Positions 14,101 to 15,984 of a stretch of 15,984 bases of DNA are shown here, piece after piece. The translations under genes were made by a program, and so were the position numbers. Source of the stretch: JBKHBQ01 sp046542305 (GTDB lineage Bacteria; Bacteroidota; Bacteroidia; Bacteroidales; 4484-276). Below the pieces are notes generated by a model. It did not search any database. It had not been told where the DNA came from and worked only from the letters and a program-made list of their open reading frames with translations. Positions within the stretch are counted from its first letter, which is position 1; each line of letters opens with the position of its first letter. The stretch covers positions 1 to 15,984 of the forward strand of contig JBKHBQ010000065.1 of NCBI GenBank assembly GCA_046542305.1, read 5' to 3'.

Positions 14101-15841
14101 ATGGGTTGGAGGTGACATCAATGGCCCTGACAGTCTCATCGTAAATCAGGTGGTGGTAAATCCCCTGATCGGTGAATGGAATGAAATTTTCCTGCAGACA
14201 CCGGTATCTATTTCGGATGAAATGGAATTGTGGATTGGATATCAGGTTGATACTGAAAACGGCTACCCTGCGGGTGTGGATGCCGGCCCGGCCATCGACG
14301 GCAAGGGAAATATGATGAGGCTGCCAAACAGCGACTGGCAAACCCTGCTCGAGGTCAATCCCAATCTTGACTATAACTGGAATATCCGCGGATTTGCAGA
14401 ACCTGCAACATCACGCCAGGTTGCAATGAACCGGCTCGATGACACGGCGCCGGATAAATTCAGCGGTAAGTTAATTGTTCATAACAATTCCAGCGGCAAA
14501 ACGTATCACGAACCGAGAACTTTGCTGGGATACAATGTTTACCGCGACGGCGCGCTCATCAATACCCAAATTGTGGACGATACACTTTTTACCGATCCGG
14601 GTTTGACTTCAGGAGAATACGGTTATAACGTTACTTCGGTGTGGAGTAACGGATGCGAATCAGATTTTTCGAACCAGGCGGTATTAAATATTGTCAGTCA
14701 GCAATACACTTTCAATCCCGGATGGAACAGCTTTTCGAGCTATGTACAACCCGCTGACCCGGAAATCACAGGTTTGATGGCACCCATGGAAAATAACCTG
14801 GTGATCATGCAGAATCTGACGCAGGTTTATTGGCCACAGGGTGGAATTAACTCCATCGGTGACTTTGAAAATTCCAGCGGATATGCACTGAAAGCAACAA
14901 CGGAAACAGACTTCAGTATTAGCGATACGGTTTATGCCAACACCGTAATTCAGCTTGATGAAGGATGGCACTACCTGCCTGTACTGAGCACCTGCCCGGT
15001 AAATGCCACGGAATTGTTTGGTGATTTCTCAAATGAAATCATGTTTGTGCAGGATTTGATCGGCACGGGCGTATACTGGCCGCAAATGAACATTAATACA
15101 TTGGGAAGTTTAATTCCCGGCCGGGCATATAAAATCAAATTGCTCGATCAGATAACACTGGATTTTCCGCCATGCAGTAAAGGAACTCCTATATCAACCG
15201 CGCACCCGACAAGGCTTGAATCACCTTGGGGAAATATACAGCTAATGCCGGCTTCCGAACAGGTAGTCTTCACCGGTAAGGCATTGAGCAAGCTCAAACC
15301 GGATGATCTTATTGGCGCCTTTGATGAGGAAGGCAACATTTTTGGTTTTATAGAAGTAAACCGTGCTGAAGAAAATCATGCCATGACGCTTTTCGGTGAT
15401 GATCCGCTTACTTCCGCACAGGATGGTTTTGCCGAAGGGCAGCCTGTTATGTTCAGGTTGTTACGCCCGGATACAGGCATTGAATATGAGCTACAGGCAA
15501 CCTACAGTCTCAGGTATGATAATTCTTCAGGTAAATTCTTCAGGAACAGTTTTGCTGTCATCACTGATCTCGAGATTATTTCAACAGGAATTAATCATCA
15601 CGGAGCAGGGCAGGTTGTGATTTATCCGAATCCTGCATCGGAATTTGTGCGTCTGAAAGCTATAGGCGACCATTCAGAACAAATGACGGTTGAATTTTTC
15701 AGTATTAAGGGTGAAAAAGTGATCAGCAAAACATTTAAACAGGAACTTTTCATAAACATCAACAGGTTAACCCCCGGAGTTTATCTGGTAAAGGTGAATT
15801 CCGATAATTATTCGGCAATCAGCAAATTGATAATTGAATGA
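8138..15841 (+). CDS. Giant secreted mosaic surface protein: FISUMP, jelly-roll, Ig/Fn3 modules, T9SS sorting domain
   Basis: A 2567-residue, acidic, repeat-rich protein predicted to leave the cell by Sec plus T9SS. Order: signal peptide (1 to about 24); FISUMP domain (about 66-267, with IGDQCWMAENL, GFTALPGGY, FWSST and VRCIRG); Fn3/Ig-like domain (about 274-366); two sandwich plus jelly-roll units (371-600 and 603-829); NEW3-like Ig segment (834-936); jelly-roll (944-1098); ASH/choice-of-anchor-D-like domain (1102-1208); PPC-like beta domain (1213-1346); sandwich (1351-1430); jelly-roll inside an Fn3-like frame (about 1432-1738); two sandwiches (1744-1823, 1824-1897); a second split Fn3 (1900-2187); the two-part C-terminal repeat (2189-2345); a GDD module (2360-2480); and a type A T9SS domain (2492-2567), from VIYPNPAS to SKLIIE. 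The ATG at 8138 begins the signal peptide; the upstream TTG at 8111 is rejected. No enzyme domain is seen. A surface adhesin or matrix role is inferred. No clear promoter is visible after the upstream terminator. Confidence 0.9.
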   Translation: MKSNPTQLLIISLISLFISPLLFGQSKKSNFPEIIFSDSNSESVKSRHDTDKGWSCGDPITDPRDDKVYNTVLIGDQCWMAENLNIGQRIDAGVQMTDNGIFEKYCQDDNPANCDIYGGLYQWDEMMQYSTAQGDQGICMPGWRIPTDSEWKQLEGMVDSQYPVGDPEWNGWSWRGSDVAGHLKEAGTTHWLSPNTGADNSSGFTALPGGYAAGSSFSHFNTMGMFWSSTQHEGDNGIMRGLHYALTTNMRNSYSKAIAISVRCIRGAATTNEPPDPPSEPVPGNGSSGQAIDTDLYWVCTDPDDDDLTFDVYFGTQPDPPLVAEGIEETIYNPGTLDYLTNYYWKIVAHDDYGHTTEGPVWEFTSTDLFFTVTFFIENQAGEPVENAVVTLDGLSNEPGDYIFPEVPVGTFDYAVTHENYYPSWGEVTIIDQNIEVDVNLSEIVTIVDFPFTENFSSGQLPVGWQTTTFQGEYNWEFALNPFPHAFIHNISRDQVSARLSTPLIDASDLGQVTLGINQRFSSIPAGGTVSISISNDGITWQTVEQYTSSIGTGEEFQYIEYDITPYASQNIFFVGLNADFPDQKASYEAVWEIDSIVVFEPDYSVTFYLADTAGNVINDAVITLNETSNPAGNYVFENIVAGTYSYVAEAEGFIDQHGFVAVTDQNIADTVVMREAITITEFPYQQEFDQQTIPAGWNSIALADPDGNWSFNGEFTEIHSTWGDHTKALLVSPVFDCSSLESVAFGLNHYYIDIMSIGFAEILLRVDNGEWTTIDHFQGDAVGNNDFPYFEYYITEFAANEDSVQIAFLYDDLDETEFWWQIDAFSMFEPLPYAVSVENLSGNIYIDQGDSGTFGFVIQNNGAENDTYSFEVLNSTWDVEMSHQTLTLNAGLKDTVYATVHVPDNINMGENNELNLLVTSLGDETVTAESSFVAIGVSTIKEDYFENFDYVEEPDLPGGWSKIEESTAYWSRVETVGNASIDPVSFPNQLAINVANDTSANLVLISPKIDESVNLSDFRVLFKTRTTSNSALMLGTMDAPDGQFTPLENYSTTEHFTWEYFMYAFEDYTGSDRYIAFKLDYSETNTAAYLDDITIEIIPPPILTTDPESWDFGEYWVEYPSEVPLEIDVKNTGHYFLTISDIYLDNEDDFTLDYDHTLLNTQMFWNENIPLTVHFVASHTGPISGNIVIEYNDGTNKTHSIPLQGIGIPRPPGSTCDDPIYLELPVVDYENTTEFAGNDYNNFMVWPYAALLNGYDMDFRFTLEEESYLAASISGPYYGPSLYILDRCPDADNPALLYAWIEQAYGGSFENVILPAGEYHMVISSPAAASPYTYFTPFVLNLSAEPTPDKHSVTFNLYEDSPEQAPVEDAEISIRGFQTDLELYTNIQGQVQQDLYEYEYHVNIYKADYGIHDFMFTPTSDTVLNIPMNDLIWTPHSLNVETDGLYPGQALFTWIPKPEGEPWTESFEGDYPPPEWDTIVTNNGQVQEPGVDWKFTWQKYGPVIFSDITAYPVDGDYQAFVHWSAEPQDEWLISQEFEAPAGNLEFWYFGRNGSSYSDYYVKISNDGGETWSEAWNASDLPDGRNNYDYPVFVDLQPWAGQDIRIAWQAYSPLYGLEGAWCIDKISVGERKINPEDLKYISKTDRTAGENITGTIPSVRDGIDLPRVTFEDMNYNLGGTRVNEGFSVYLDDMQNPIAEGIDEPEYMFIGLDAGDYVAGVQAVYSTGQSEIVTIPFNNPGSGQLYLADFYVEDQQGQPVDNAEINITYAGSLVQTIYTQNGQAATDLYPGEYDFTVAHEGLKTYQGQFEIADNAVNLNIVMEEGYQITFLVKDQEDQFISNAIVNIDGITKNTDVQGTTIFELSPGEYPFTVTHPSYDPYLSNIDVTGNAVQEIVMDELSCKAPENLSAALSGTDVLLQWDKPEVGSEGSWLHWDELPSGNSIGSGGTVIFDVAQRFETLDIRPYAGQFLSRVWFVPWESNCTYTVKVWVGGDINGPDSLIVNQVVVNPLIGEWNEIFLQTPVSISDEMELWIGYQVDTENGYPAGVDAGPAIDGKGNMMRLPNSDWQTLLEVNPNLDYNWNIRGFAEPATSRQVAMNRLDDTAPDKFSGKLIVHNNSSGKTYHEPRTLLGYNVYRDGALINTQIVDDTLFTDPGLTSGEYGYNVTSVWSNGCESDFSNQAVLNIVSQQYTFNPGWNSFSSYVQPADPEITGLMAPMENNLVIMQNLTQVYWPQGGINSIGDFENSSGYALKATTETDFSISDTVYANTVIQLDEGWHYLPVLSTCPVNATELFGDFSNEIMFVQDLIGTGVYWPQMNINTLGSLIPGRAYKIKLLDQITLDFPPCSKGTPISTAHPTRLESPWGNIQLMPASEQVVFTGKALSKLKPDDLIGAFDEEGNIFGFIEVNRAEENHAMTLFGDDPLTSAQDGFAEGQPVMFRLLRPDTGIEYELQATYSLRYDNSSGKFFRNSFAVITDLEIISTGINHHGAGQVVIYPNPASEFVRLKAIGDHSEQMTVEFFSIKGEKVISKTFKQELFININRLTPGVYLVKVNSDNYSAISKLIIE
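9248..10624 (+). repeat. Two sandwich/jelly-roll units in the giant protein, period about 233 residues
   Basis: Residues 371-600 and 603-829 each hold a beta-sandwich with the VTF, NAVVTLDG or DAVITLNE and VAGTYSY-type motifs, followed by a jelly-roll with LPVGWQ or IPAGWNS. Period and module order match the repeat in the upstream gene once it is rotated by one domain, so both genes draw on the same duplicating unit. Copies here are much more diverged than those in the upstream gene. Confidence 0.75.
14702..15172 (+). repeat. Two-part C-terminal repeat module in the giant protein
   Basis: Residues 2189-2270 (PGWNSFSSY, VYWPQGGINSIGDF, SGYALKA) and 2271-2345 (EGWHYLPVLSTCPVNAT, VYWPQMNINTLGSLIPG, AYKIKL) match the two halves in the upstream protein one for one: first half with first half, second with second. 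The duplication inside the module is therefore older than the duplication of the genes. Confidence 0.75.
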
Positions 15842-15879
15842 TGACAAAGGGTGGCCTTAATAACAAAGGGTAACTTACG

Positions 15880-15916
15880 GAGGCTGGTTTAACAATAAAT
15901 CAGCCTCTGTTTTTTT
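15880..15916 (+). terminator. Intrinsic terminator after the giant surface-protein gene
   Basis: GAGGCTGGTTTA (15880-15891) pairs with TAAATCAGCCTC (15896-15907) in a 12-bp stem with one G-U pair and an ACAA loop, followed by a T7 run at 15910-15916. It lies 38 nt past the TGA. The minus strand has no T tract at the other side, so it acts on plus-strand transcripts only. The remaining bases to 15984 show no gene I can support. Confidence 0.85.
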
Positions 15917-15984
15917 GTTGCTATCATCGTGGTTGATCAGGAGGCGTTTAAACCGCTATAGAACGATCTGAAGAAAATTGCTCC

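Noticed and set aside
5492..15172. DNA repeats as CRISPR or mobile element
   Set aside because: The repeats are diverged protein-coding modules of about 230 or 75 residues, with no short direct repeats plus spacers, transposase or terminal inverted repeats.
15918..15984. Possible end of a convergent minus-strand gene at the right edge
   Set aside because: Short open minus-strand readings end in stops within about 40-50 nt, but there is too little sequence and no terminator with a minus-strand T tract to support a gene.

Overview
The window looks like a piece of a Bacteroidota chromosome. Three signs point there. Both long plus-strand genes end in a type A type IX secretion (T9SS) C-terminal sorting domain. 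Three upstream regions carry an exact TAnnTTTG -7 element, the phylum's usual promoter motif, and none of the plus-strand starts has a clear Shine-Dalgarno sequence. The largest protein opens with a FISUMP domain, which is common in this phylum. I cannot place the organism to genus.

Left third (1-4851, all minus strand, clearly GC-rich): a housekeeping-type membrane transport region. Read in the direction of transcription, it starts with two adjacent paralogous half-size DUF1538 membrane proteins (4851-4087 and 4075-3290), followed by a PII-like signalling protein (3300-2953) whose start codon overlaps the end of the second DUF1538 gene, and a small protein with two CBS domains (2932-2531). 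Gaps are 11 nt, an 11-nt overlap and 20 nt, so these four genes almost certainly form one operon. I read it as a membrane transporter of unknown substrate with one PII-type and one CBS-type nucleotide-sensing partner. After a 168-nt gap with its own -7 element comes a P2-type cation-transporting ATPase that runs off the left edge.

Middle (4852-5323, 472 nt): a divergent intergenic region with no convincing gene. It holds a very good plus-strand promoter for the first large gene, a consensus minus-strand promoter about 350 nt upstream of the DUF1538 operon, a 5'-end hairpin and a short perfect palindrome. The spacing suggests a long leader or a small RNA on the minus strand.

Right two thirds (5324-15841, plus strand, clearly more AT-rich): two tandem, related, very large secreted surface proteins of 896 and 2567 residues. 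Both have signal peptides, alternating jelly-roll (choice-of-anchor J type) and carboxypeptidase-regulatory-like beta-sandwich modules, a shared C-terminal block I cannot name, and T9SS sorting domains. The larger one adds a FISUMP domain, several Ig/Fn3-like domains and what look like Fn3 domains split by inserted domains. No catalytic module is recognised, so an adhesin, matrix or glycan-binding role is inferred only. A perfect 15-bp inverted-repeat terminator separates the pair, and another terminator follows the second gene.
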